A DNA stretch of 64,000 nt from assembly GCA_013397695.1 (NCBI GenBank), contig VYZI01000391.1, positions 103,583 to 167,582 of the forward strand, written 5' to 3'. The number at the start of each line of letters is the position of its first letter. The first letter of the stretch is position 1. Position numbers and translations under genes: made by a program. The DNA comes from Centropus unirufus (lineage: Eukaryota > Chordata > Aves > Cuculiformes > Centropidae). Below, in pieces: positions 49,853-61,172 of this stretch. The notes beneath the pieces were generated by a model, which ran no database searches, had not been told where the DNA came from, and saw nothing but the letters and a program-made list of their open reading frames with translations.

Positions 49853-50862
49853 AACATCTGATTTGCATAAAGTACTCACACACCAGATTACTTTATTCTT
49901 CTCAATTACTCTGCTTTTACAGTTGTAGATGCTTAGGGATGATCAGAAAAATTGAGTGACAGGAAGACTTCAGTAAGTGCAATGGCATTCATCCTTTGCA
50001 GAGGGACGTTATGTTTGATATGGAAACTTTGAGTTTGCCAAAATATATTCTGTGACTCTAGGCTTTGTTTCAAGTCTCAGAACACGAATCTACATTAAAA
50101 TTCCAGTAGTGAAATATTAATTAAAATTTCATGAAAACTACTTATACCTTAAAGGAAAGTGTAGTAAAAAAATGTTATAATTAGTTTCTGTTCATTTTCT
50201 GCAGGTGAAAAATTAGGTAATAAAACAGATTTTTAGAAAAAATATAACATACATCTTTTCTTTTTGCCGTAGAAATTTTGCATGGAAAATGGGCCAATTA
50301 TATATTTAATATAAATTGTATTTATTTAAAATACATTATTCATCTTAAATTAAGTGCTTATGAATAACATTAGATTATATTTACATTACAAATCCCAGAG
50401 AAATATATTCCTTATATAGCAATGAAATTCACTTCTATGAAGGTTGTATATAGAAGAACAGTTACTATTGAGTTCACACAATGCAGAATCAGTCCATTGG
50501 TTTATATTATATAGTATTTTAATGTCAGCTTCTCAGCCATGGTATAGGGACCTACTAAGAGTGGCCTTATAAATAAGCAACTTATAGTCAGAAAGGCAAA
50601 ATGAAAATACTTCCAAATCAAATATTAAGAATCTCAGGAAATAAAGGAATGTAGATGTAAATATATGCATAAGCAAATATTGGGGTTTTTTTCTTTGAAA
50701 AATTGAATATTTTTTTCAGTTAAAATCAGTTTAAATCTGAAGCATGAGACATTTCAAACTGTGCATGCCACGTTACTTGGCAATTTATTCATTCATTCAT
50801 TTATACTCCCCTGACATTTCTTCCCATAGTCACCTGGGAAAATTAGCAAAGGGTTTTCATAG
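49853..50862. other. Unique AT-rich non-coding DNA
   Basis: Very AT-rich (for example 50220-50420). No gene or repeat family recognised. Confidence 0.6.
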
Positions 50863-51433
50863 GTCTACTCTATCCAGCTGGGATGGAGTGAAATTTATGC
50901 ATAATATCCTATATTGTGCTGGGGTTTCAATTTGTGACTAAAATAGTACTGACCACTTACCAGCATTTTTACTATAACTGTGTAGTTCTCACACAATATC
51001 AAGCCTTTCTCTCTTTCCCACTCCTCTTCATCCAGTGAGTAGAGAGGAGGGGAATAAGAAATTGGGAGAGGTTATAATCTGTACAGCTGACCCAAATTGG
51101 TCAAAGGGATAGTCCAAATCATATAACCTCACGCTCAACAATAAAAATAATAGGGAACAGCTTTTAGGGGAGGTAGACTTTTCTTGGAGAATGACTGGGC
51201 CTTGATCTTTTTGTGGGACCTGGTGAATGATTGTCTTTATTTCACCTGGATTTGTTGGTTTTTTTTCTCCTCTTCCCATCCACTTATTAAACCATCTTTA
51301 TCTCAACATACAGATTTTCTCACTTTTGCTCTCCCTATTCTTTCCCCAATCCTGATCATGTGTGTGTGGCCAGGGGGGACAATAAGTGAGCAGGTGTGTG
51401 ATGCTTAGCTGCTATCTGGTGTCATGCCAACGA
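50863..51433 (+). mobile_element. Avian endogenous-retrovirus solo LTR, plus strand
   Basis: The block follows the recalled layout of a bird LTR almost end to end. The 5' edge has 'CCAGCTGGGATGGAGTGAA'. U3 has 'CAGCTGACCCAAATTGGTCA' and 'AAGGGATAGTCCAAATCATA'. A TATA-like AATAAAAAT lies at 51140-51148. A polyadenylation-type ATTAAA at 51286-51291 is followed by 'CTTTATCTCAACATACAG', and U5 runs to 'GATGCTTAGCTGCTATCTGG'. Both edges are decayed and no target-site duplication is clear. No internal retroviral genes adjoin it, so it is a solo LTR. The 74-codon plus-strand frame (51184-51408) and the 83-codon minus frame (51028-51279) lie within it and are shadows. Confidence 0.8.
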
Positions 51434-54400
51434 TATTTCTAAATACCTTTATAAATGTTTAGGATAGATTTATTGACTTGCGTAATCTCCCTATTGAAGC
51501 AAATTGAGGCTTGAGTCCTCATTCAGTCTCTGAATAATTATCTGTTGAACTCCATGATAAAAATCCCACTGAGCCACAATAGAGCACTTCCTGAAGAAGG
51601 AATCCTAGTCTTGGAGGAAATATTAGTATCTTTTCCTCACTGAAGAATGGCTAGAAGGAAGTATCTAAAAGTTAGGTGTTTTTCCTTGGACAGTTTTCAA
51701 GTTTACTGCCCCTGAGAAGCCAGATGCCTGCAGGCCCAGAGGACAATTTGTTTTACCCCCAAACAAACGCCAGTCTTAAAGTAGACTTCAAAACTAAGTT
51801 AAACTGATAGCTAACTCTTCAAAAGCTAATGTTAGCAGGGAGACACTCTAGCTGGAAAGTTGCATGTAATAAAGTATTAAGCAAAATTTAAAAAGTGAGA
51901 CCCTTTTCCAATTCTTATTGAATGTAGTGGGAGTTCCACAGTCTACATTGGCATTAGAGGTGTTAAGTTAAATGTGAGGGCAGGGGAGTCCACAAGAAGA
52001 GTCATAATCAGATATATCCCTCATGTGGTGGTGGTTGTCTCAATGCATGCCAAACTTCAGCCCCTACATCCCGGTCTCCTCCACCACAGACCCTCTCTTC
52101 CCACTTCAGGGCTCCGTTTCACCTTAGGTCTTGCCTCAACTACCACATGAGCCAATATGGGCCACCATTGGTGCCAAATTAAAACCTGAAGTAGGTGCAA
52201 ATCTTCAACTCAAGGATTTTGTGTATTCCAACTTCAGTCTAAAGCTGAACTTGGGAAAACAAAGTGAAAAGAAGACTCAGCACACAGAAAAAGGAAGAGA
52301 AGCTAGTAGAAGTTTTGGCAAATCTGAACAGTTGAAAAAAAAGTAAAGCAATTGAGAATTAAATGCATGTTAAAAGGAAGTGGAGAAAATCATGTTATTT
52401 ACTTATGTAATTAAATGTACCCTTGCTATTCATTTGGAGTTCTGTGAAACATTCCATGAAAAGTTCCTAAATCAAGACTTGCAAATCAAGTAAAATTGTT
52501 GCAAAGGATTTAGAAACACATAAAATAAGAAGCTATTTCTATTTTATCTTTCTCTCATAATTAATACTAATTACAAAAAAATCATGTGAAACCTCTAAAG
52601 AGATTTTTTTTCCCAATGTGGAGTGACTATTGCATCCCCTTAGAAATGCATCTCTAGCCAGTATGTCAAAATGGACATTGCAGATGTTTTCTGCCTGCCA
52701 AGATAAAGATGTCCTCATAATTGCGGGCAAATGTCTGGGAATTACATTTGGCAGAGAGTTACTGTAATAGAAATGCAAGCATAATTGAGATATTTAAGCT
52801 TCCTCAGTACAAAAAAAAAAAATGAAAACCTCTCTGTACATCTGTGCTTCCTGAAACCTTAAACACCAGGGGCTTCACTTTAATTTACTTAATACCATGT
52901 TCCTGTCAGTAATGATGTCTAAGAATTACCCTGTTAATCTTTCCAATGTCAATTTCACAGAGAGTGGTCATCAAAACTCTATTAAATTTCTCCAGGTGAA
53001 TTCACTTTGCGGGAAGATCCTACATCAAATAGACATTACTGTGAATGGAAACTGCACACAGCTAAGAAACAGTTTTGGGGCAAGTGAAGCAGCATCTCCA
53101 CTACAACCATTTTCCTCTGTCACTCAGGCATGTGTGAGTCAACTGAAAGACCTGAGTAAAGGCTCTGTACTTTATCTGAGTCAAAGACCCACTGAAGCAA
53201 GACATGATATAGGACAACAATTGTTTGACCCAGTTGGATTCCGTGGCCAACAGAATCAGCTCTGGTTCTGAAAACTAAACCTAGGGAATCCAAGGAGACC
53301 AATGTGGTTATATGAAAGAGGTAGGTCTACCTTCCTGATGTCCAGTGGCTACATCTGTTTTTAGCAGTGATTTTGCAATCTCAAGAAGGAACAAATAATT
53401 TCCCTGTTGCCAGTAGCCAAGTTGCTTTTTAGTGTAAAACACATCAGCTACAGGCATTTTCTGGTTTGAGCCAGGGGCAACAGAATGATACAGACACGTT
53501 CTGGTTTCTTTGAAATTAAAATAGCAAGCTACTTTCTCTCTGATAGGCATCATAAAGATAGTACAAACCTTTCCTGCCATGAAATGGGAGCAGTGATCAG
53601 AAAAGCCCCAAAGTTTTGATAAAAGAATGCTTTCCATCTGTCATTTTTCAGTCTTCAAAGTTGTGGGTGTTTCACACTTTTTTCTCCTTCAAAAGAAATA
53701 CAAATTATTCTATTCCTAATCATCAACTTTTCAGAATTATTATTTTATTTTACCTTCTGTAACTTCAAATTACTTTCCTTATTTTGTTTGGAGGATCTAC
53801 TAAAAGTGTAATGCAAGAACCGTTTCACTGGATGTTTCAAAACTATCCTTTCCATCAATTATTATTTTATGTCTTTACATGTGCATTTAGGCTCCAAATG
53901 TGCATCAGGACAAGAGTATTCTTTAAATGTGACAATTAAAAATATGTAATTTGATAACATATGTAATTTAATAAAAGCATAATGCTATAAAAAAAATAAT
54001 ATATGTTGGCCTTTAGTAAAGTTTGGAAGGTCCTCTGTTATTGAAACCATACAATTCCTCACTTCATTACATCAGAATTCACACAATTTCATTTTGCTGA
54101 GCATAGAAGAGGAATTTGCTTTTCTTTGAGGAATTGTTTTTCTTTGTTAAGAACTTAAAAATGTCATTAATTTTCACAATGTTATTTTCAAAATATGTTA
54201 CTGTGAGACGGAAAATAAAATTAAAATTTAATTTAAAATAAAGTTTTTAGCTAAAGTAAAAATAAGGTAGACATTGAAAACAGTAGGCAGGCGCAAGGCA
54301 GTAGTAATTAGAAAGCAGTCTTTGACAGCATGTAAATCCTGTAATTAAAAATCTCAGGAAAGGAACAAATGTTATAGAAGGGACAATTAAATCAGTGAAG

Positions 54401-56768
54401 AAATTTATGATTTCTCTATGTTGCTGTAACTGCTTGAAGGACTGAACATTTTTGTTTGACATCCGAATCTTGAAAGGGAATCAAATATTTGAGAGACACG
54501 TATTTGGTATTGATCATCATTTTGTTCTGCACAAAGTGGCATGATCGTACACCTAGAGGATTCACTCTTAAGAAAGGAGCAGTGCATCAAAGAAGAATCT
54601 CCAGAAACTATTAACACAACAAGATTTAAAGGGGTGAGAAATTGACTTGCAGGGCTTGTGAGAAAAAGTGATGGTCATAGCTAATATTTAAAATTTCTAC
54701 AGTGTTGCGGAGAATTGCAATTTCTCCATTTTAACTGAACCAGTGTTTTGACAGCAGCTACAATTATCAGAACAAAGCACAGATACAAAATCTAAAATCC
54801 TAGAGTCAATAGCTATTATGAATCTTTATTATTAAATCTCTAAATTTTTGCAACAGAGAGAATTACTCTTCCTTCTGATTACCTACTGGAGTCCAACAGC
54901 AAACGAGGTGCCTACATGACTCACATACTACCATCAGCAGTGAAGTGCTGTCCTGCTTCAGTTAAGACTCAGTGATCTGGGTCTATAGACCTAATGGTGC
55001 AAATCATTTGGGCACATGCCTGATTTCAAATGCAATGAGGTCCACTTATTCATATCATTTGTGACCTGATGATAATAAACTAACATTGCAGTTATTATTA
55101 TCTCCTTAAATATTAAAATGACTGAGAACTTATTTTGAGGGTGTTAGGTTGTTTGTTTTTTTTAAGCAAAGTTGTTAGTTTCCATCTTTCTGGTAAGATA
55201 CTAGTTTATTTAATTAAAATTTCCCTTGCAATAACATTGTATGCAAGACTTTAATTCATTTTGCACTGAACTGTGGCACACTACTGTGTTCCACTGAATC
55301 ACTGGTATTTTCTACCCACAGGGGATATATTTCTGGTGGAGGGATGAGAGAAGAGATCTGACTCCACAATGGGATTGCTTTGTCAGATAAAGCTCTTGGC
55401 TATAGTTTTCTCTGTATATACATAATCAGTTGTCATTACAGTTCATTTTAGAACATGAAGGATTTTTTTTAAATTTAGTCTGCTCTTTAAAAAGATTATA
55501 AGTGATTAATTGCATGTATATATATATATGACACACAAACATGAATGAGAAGACCACTCAACACAATATGCCTGTTTATTTTCTGTCTTATTTCAGTGAT
55601 ATATAATAACAAAGCTCTCTTTGTTATAAAGGAAATCTTTTGAGAAATACAAAATGGAAATGTGTGGAAGAAATTAACTGACTGACAAGAACCGTGGCAA
55701 TGAACAAGCATCAACTACATAGGACCAGCATGAGTACTAAGCCTGACAGTATCAGTTTGCTGTCAGCCATATAAATATATTGAAATGCTATTGCACTTGT
55801 ATTTGCAGAGCGACATTTTTATGAGTATAGCAAGTCATTCTTATGCCTGGGGTCTGAAAGACGGTGTGGTGCCTGGACACATGATAACTCCATCTCATGT
55901 GACCCAATGGGCATCGAACTCAGCTCCAGCTGCTGTGGAGAAGAGGATAGATGAGTAGTTCATGAAGTCACATATTGTATTTTTTGTTGAAAGCGTTAAA
56001 TGAATGCTTAGTTACAGGCCATCGTATGGGTATTTCTTAGATTTGTCTGCCCAAAATTTTTTTGTTTTTAATAAGATTTGGATACTCCTAGTGCTGTTCA
56101 TCCATAATACCTTCGAGTTTCCCCGCTGGAGGAGTAAACATCTGTCAATAGCTCATCTCTTTCCCTTTTTTCAATCGTAATGTTGAAGCCCAGAGGGCAG
56201 TCATATGGATGTTAAACAAGGTGCTCTAATGGAGATTTTACAACAAAAATACTGTTTTGGCACACACTTCCAACATCACTGTATTTGTGGCCATCAAATT
56301 AAGTGCAAATCTTGATCATAAATTAGTCAGCAATTGCACATAAAGTGAAAGTACACAAGTACTGATTTAATATTGTTATGGACACGTGTATTGTCAAAGT
56401 CTTTTCTGTGATGTTCTTTCAAAAGCAACCAAGTTACCACTGCCCAATACCAAATTACAACAAACTCCTAATTCTTGTATGCGATTCAGAGAGAATATAG
56501 CTATCTTCACAGTTTATTCACAGACTTTTCTCCTGTGAATCACGTTTGTTATAACCCATCTGCCTTGGAAGAAAACATCCAGACCTAGACTGTAATATAT
56601 TTAATTATTTTCCACTGAGAAATGTTGTTGTAATTTTAGCTCACTTGTCACAAGGGAAGAAACAGTTTAAGTAATAAACTGCTCTGAAGACTTAAAAGCA
56701 AGTTTGTCTACCAGAATATTTTGTATTTTGAAGAACATGCAATTTAAACATCATTCAGACTGCTACAA
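51434..56768. other. Unique non-coding DNA
   Basis: No gene supported. Frames at 52897-53271 (plus, 124 codons) and 53308-53637 (minus, 109 codons) are the longest, but neither has a recognisable motif, and they sit on opposite strands side by side. A TA run lies at 55516-55529. Confidence 0.5.
55516..55529. repeat. (TA)n run
   Basis: GTATATATATATAT dinucleotide run. Confidence 0.9.
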
Positions 56769-57616
56769 AATCATAGAATCATAGAATCACTAGGTTGGAA
56801 AAGCTTCTGAGATTATCAAATCCAACTGTACCTATCTGCCACTAAATTATATCCTTAAGTACCTCCTCTACCTGTCTTTTAAATAAAGCCAGTGATGGTG
56901 ACATCATCACCTCCCTGGGCACCGTTCCAGTGCCTGGTGACACTTTCAGTGAAAAAAATTTTCCTAATGTCCAACCTGAACCTCCCCTGGTGCAGCTTGA
57001 GTCCATTCCCCTTCATCCTATCACCTGTCACCAGAGAGGAGAGACCAGCACCCACGTCTCTACAATCTCCATTCAGGTAGTTGGTAGGCAATGATAAGGT
57101 GTTCCCTCACCTTTCTCTTCTCCAGGCTAAACAACCTCAGCCCCATCAGCCGCTCCTCGTAAGACTTGTTCTCCAGCTCCTTCACCAGATTTGTTGTTCT
57201 TGTCTGGACACATTGCAGAACATCAGTGCCCCTCTTGTAGTGAAGGACCAAAAACTGAGCACACTATTTGAGGTGTGGCCTCACCAGTGACAAGTACAGG
57301 GGAAGAATCACCTCTTTGGACCTGCTGACTATGCTGTTTCTGATACAGGCCAAGATGCCATTGGCCTTCTTGGCCACCTGGGCACACTGCTGGCTCATGT
57401 TCAGTCAGCTGTCACCCAACTCTCCCAGGTCCTTCTCCTCCAGGCAGCTTTCCAGCCACTCTTCCCCAACCCTGTAGCGCGGGACAGGGTTGTTGTGTCC
57501 CAAGTGCAGGACCTGGCATTTAGCCTTGCTAAACCTCATCCCATTGGTCTCAGCCCACGGGTCCAGGCTGGTCGCATGCCTTTGAAGAGCCTCCCTTCCT
57601 TTAAGGAGATCAACTA
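56769..57616 (-). mobile_element. CR1 LINE, 3' about 850 bases, minus strand
   Basis: The low-coordinate end carries the tail as AATCATAGAATCATAGAATC. It then runs through 'CCAACCTGAACCTCCCCTGG', 'CTCTTCTCCAGGCTAAACAA', 'GTAAGACTTGTTCTCCAGCT', 'GGCACACTGCTGGCTCATGT' and 'CCCAAGTGCAGGACCTGGCA', ending near 'GGAGATCAACTAG'. All are reverse-complement landmarks of avian CR1 from the terminus into the end of ORF2. It appears younger than the copies at 7588 or 33445, as the landmarks are better preserved. Frames such as 57060-57251 (minus) are remnants of CR1 coding sequence. It is 5' truncated and inactive. Confidence 0.95.
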
Positions 57617-58562
57617 GTTAGAAAATATGCATGAAGTGATCTGCAATTCTCTATCAAGACACAACTTCCTTTTCATGCAGTGACAATCTTCACAATCTTA
57701 GCCTGGGACACTATCAGCACAGAAATGGTCTCTTGATGCTTTTAAATTATTTAAATAACACAACTAATATCATATAATATTTTGATTTAAGGTCTAGTAT
57801 ACCCCTCTTTTCCAAGAAGAGAAATATATAATATTAGTAAGTGTAAATCTAGTTAGTTACAACTATTTAGAATATACTCTCAGCTAAATTTATTCACATT
57901 TTTATCAGTAAACAGTGGCAAAGTTTATTAATGTTGTTTTACAGTAAAGAGCTTACTCAATAAAAGAACTTGATGGTAAATTAAACACATGGATGAATTT
58001 TTATACCACGGAACTTGGTACAAACAACATATGTATTGATGGAGGAAATGTAAGGCGAAGACGTAGGAATGAGGAGCATTCACATGACAGAAAGCTTTAT
58101 TCTTTGAGGGAATAAGTCTGAAAAATGACTAAATGAGATTAAAGCTTTTTATATCTGAAAGCCTGGCAAGATGAAAAACTAATTTGAAGGTGATAGATTA
58201 CATAGCATGCATGCAAAATCTGATTAATTTCCTCTTCTGTTCTCCACCACAGCTAAGTGTTTTGACTAGCTGTGCTAACTTCCCTTCCACACTACTTGGA
58301 AAAATCAGAGATATTCCATGGAAGAAAGCTGGGGGGAGGGGTGGAGGGGGTAAGGGGAAAGGAAGAAGTAATTAGCATCAAAGAAAATGCTAGATATTTA
58401 ATTTTTCTAAAGAAATATTAACATTTTAGTTAACAGCTAGGAAATCAATGCTGAAGAGAGTGATTTCTTTCAGCCTAAAACATAAATGTAAAAACATCCA
58501 AGGAGGAGGAGGTTATAGCTAGACAAATGCAGATGAGACATGCAGAGGTGTGGAATCACTAG
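57617..58562. other. Unique non-coding DNA
   Basis: No gene or repeat family recognised apart from the G-run cluster at 58331-58357. Confidence 0.55.
58331..58357 (+). other. G-quadruplex-type motif
   Basis: Four G runs of 6, 4, 5 and 4 bases are separated by 1, 4 and 3 bases. This fits the standard intramolecular G-quadruplex pattern on the plus strand and is the only strong example noted in this AT-rich window. Confidence 0.8.
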
Positions 58563-58692
58563 TGCTGAGAACAGAAGCAGGATCACCTCCCTGAACCAGC
58601 TGGCCATGATGTTTATGATACTGACCAAGATGCCATTTGCCTCCTTGGCCATCTGGGCACACTGCTGGCTCATGCTCATTCAGCTGTCGAAT
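58563..58692 (-). mobile_element. Short internal CR1 fragment, minus strand
   Basis: 'GATCACCTCCCTGAACCAGC', 'GACCAAGATGCCATTTGCC' and 'GGGCACACTGCTGGCTCATG' match the reverse complement of CR1 ORF2 near its end. The same consensus segment is present in 56769-57616 (about 57309-57410), so this is a separate insertion. Both ends are lost. Confidence 0.88.
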
Positions 58693-61068
58693 CCTTAGTA
58701 ATACAATACAAGAAGATGCTTTAGTCTCAACAACAGGAGCAAGATTGAGTTACATACCAGAAAAATGACATTTAGTATCATAAAAGCTGTATTTTCAGAA
58801 ACACAAATGGCTTCAATTATTAGATATCCTCAAGTTACGCAAGCAAACATTTGAAGAATAGAAACTTCGGATTTAGGCAACTAACTAAGTTAACTATACC
58901 TGCTTTAATCAGTGTCTCTTTTCACCTCTTTGAGATGGCTATGATTTTAATTCTAAGGGATTTTGCAATGGAAACTATCTGGAAGATTGAAAGTATAAGT
59001 TAGATAAATAATTAAATAATAAGTAGCTTTTGCTATTTTTAACTCCACAGACTGTGCAGTTTCCTAAATCTGCTAGTACTTTCTTTTCAGTCTACTGGAA
59101 ACTGTCTCCCAGAAAATAAACTGCAGCCATCATACACACGTATGTACTCATAACTGCCTTATTCTCCCTGCAGTCTTGAAGAGACGTGGTTTCTAAAGGA
59201 CTGTTATTGCAGTTAAAAGGATTGTACATTTCATAAATTCTGATTATGGACTTGCATTTCTTTTTATTGATCCTTTTGGGGAGACTGATTTAATAACCTG
59301 GATGAGGATGTATCCGCGTTCGTTTGGAAAATTTGTTCAGAGCTATGAAAGTGACATTGTGAAATGGTTTGACTGGTTCTTTGCCAGCATGCTTCCCATC
59401 AGGACATAGGAAGCAGCATTAGAAAGACTTCACAATTGTTGCACAATGACAAAATAGCAGGTAACTGTGTTACATAGTTTTGCCCTTTAAAAGCCTGTCA
59501 ATATATAATAAACTTTTTTTTTCTAATGCTATCATGTTTATACACTATAAAGCTAATGCTTTAGGACTTTACCTTCAAGAGCATCTAAGCATCCAAAGAG
59601 CATTGACTTTGTAGTTTACTTCTTTGCAGGTTATGTTGCGTTTTATGCATTACAGCACATAAGAGGATGTATTGTCAGAGTACAAAAGTGTTCTGGAACC
59701 ACATATCTCTGGGAGAGCGTGTGCTCTGCTGAAATCTGGCGTTTGTTCCCTGTTTTGCCATTTGAGTCCCATCTGACCTTTGACAAGTCCCTTAAGACAA
59801 AGCCAAAATTACTTAGCTGTTTAAATCCAAAAACAATATTCTCAAAGCCTTCAGCCAGAGCTCATTGTAATGTTAACATTTCCAAAGATACCTCAGTCAC
59901 TCCCTCTGGACAAGCCTGGCAACATAACACATCAGTTCTGCCACAGTTGAGCAGCTACAACCTATACTTTCCCCTTCTCCAAAGATAATACAACAAGCTC
60001 CCTTGAAAAGCAATCTGAAATAACAGCAGGAAAGACTGAAATACTACTGTTTGTATTGAACATAAGTCTATCTGGATGACGTGAGTTTTGGAATAAGGCA
60101 AAGAGCAAAATGATTCCAGGTATTGATTGTCTGCAAGAGTGATCCAACAGTAAGCCCACTTCAGAAGAAGAAACAAGGCTGCTGTTTCTGTTGACAGTAC
60201 CTGCACAATGTCCCAGACAGGAAAGGTTTAGGAACCCCACCAGGAGGTGAAACCATCAGTCCCAGAGCACCATACAGTGAGACGCCCTATGAACTACAAA
60301 GTTTACAGGTCAGGTTAATTTTTGACTCCTTGATTATCTGGCTTATTAAAACAAAGAACCCCCTCTAATTATGAATTCCAGTAGATCACACATAAAGTAA
60401 TTTAAAGTAATCATCTTTCTCTAGTATACAATTTTTGTTTTGTCTTCTTATAGAGGCATTTAAAATCATAACAGTTACAGAGACTGGAAGTTTCAGTTCA
60501 ATAAAATGAACTTATCCTAGAGAACCTGTCATTCAGTTTCATGAGATAATGCTTTTCAGCTGTTAATTGTCCCACTAGGCACAAGTGGCTCTCATTGTGC
60601 CCTACATTTTCTTTACTACTCAATGGGAATCTCTCCTGCTCAACTGTGGGTTAGAGACATATCTATAACGTAAATTATGAAGTCGACATGCTTCGTCCTT
60701 TAATTCCTTCAAACCTCCTTAATGTGAACCAGCTTTGAGGGCAAATAACATTTTTTACGTGTGGAAGCTTTAAGAAAGCTATTAAAACCACTTCCCCAGC
60801 CATTTTCCCAGGCTATTTGTTCTAACCACTTTTCAATCTTTCCCTTTTTGGTCAAATGTTTCATGCATAAAGATGAGTCAATATATGTAATAAAGAAATT
60901 AAGTGGTCTAAGAAAGCCTTAGGAAGAACTGAGGTATTTACATAGAAGTATTCACTGTATAAATCCCAGCTGCAACTTGATCCTCATCTTACATCTGACT
61001 TTAATGTTCCAGAAATTATTGGTTATGTATCTTTACAGACAACAACATGTGTTTAAAAAACATGTAAA
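58693..61068. other. Unique non-coding DNA
   Basis: No gene recognised. A MIR-like relic at 59731-59830 is annotated separately. Overlapping minus-strand frames at 59955-60240 are in two phases and not convincing. Confidence 0.55.
59731..59830 (-). repeat. MIR-like SINE relic, minus strand
   Basis: Plus-strand text 'AAATCTGGCGTTTGTTCCC', 'TTTTGCCATTTGAG', 'CTGACCTTTGACAAGTCCCT' and 'TAGCTGTTTAAATCC' parallels the reverse complement of MIR (roughly 'cccggctctgccacttactagctg', 'tgaccttgggcaagttactt', 'atctgtaaaatgg'). The central 'TGACCTTTGACAAGTCCCTTAA' region is the most telling. Confidence 0.5.
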
Positions 61069-61172
61069 TGCTTAGGGACATGTATTAATGGGGAGTGTCA
61101 GATTTATGATTGGACTCAATGGTCTTCGAGGTGCTTTCCAACCTAAATTCTTCCATGATTCTATGATTATGA
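61069..61172 (+). mobile_element. CR1 LINE 3' terminus
   Basis: 'ATGATTGGACTCAATGGTCT', 'TCGAGGTGCTTTCCAACCTA' and the ATTCTTCCATGATTCTATGATT tail mark the end of an avian CR1 of a different subfamily from 26021-26228. About 100 bases remain. Confidence 0.88.

Noticed and set aside
44640..51433. A full provirus between the two LTRs
   Set aside because: The LTRs face opposite ways and the interval shows no gag, pol or env similarity.
56769..58692. One CR1 split by an insertion of about 950 bases
   Set aside because: 58563-58692 covers a consensus segment already present in 56769-57616, so they are two separate copies.
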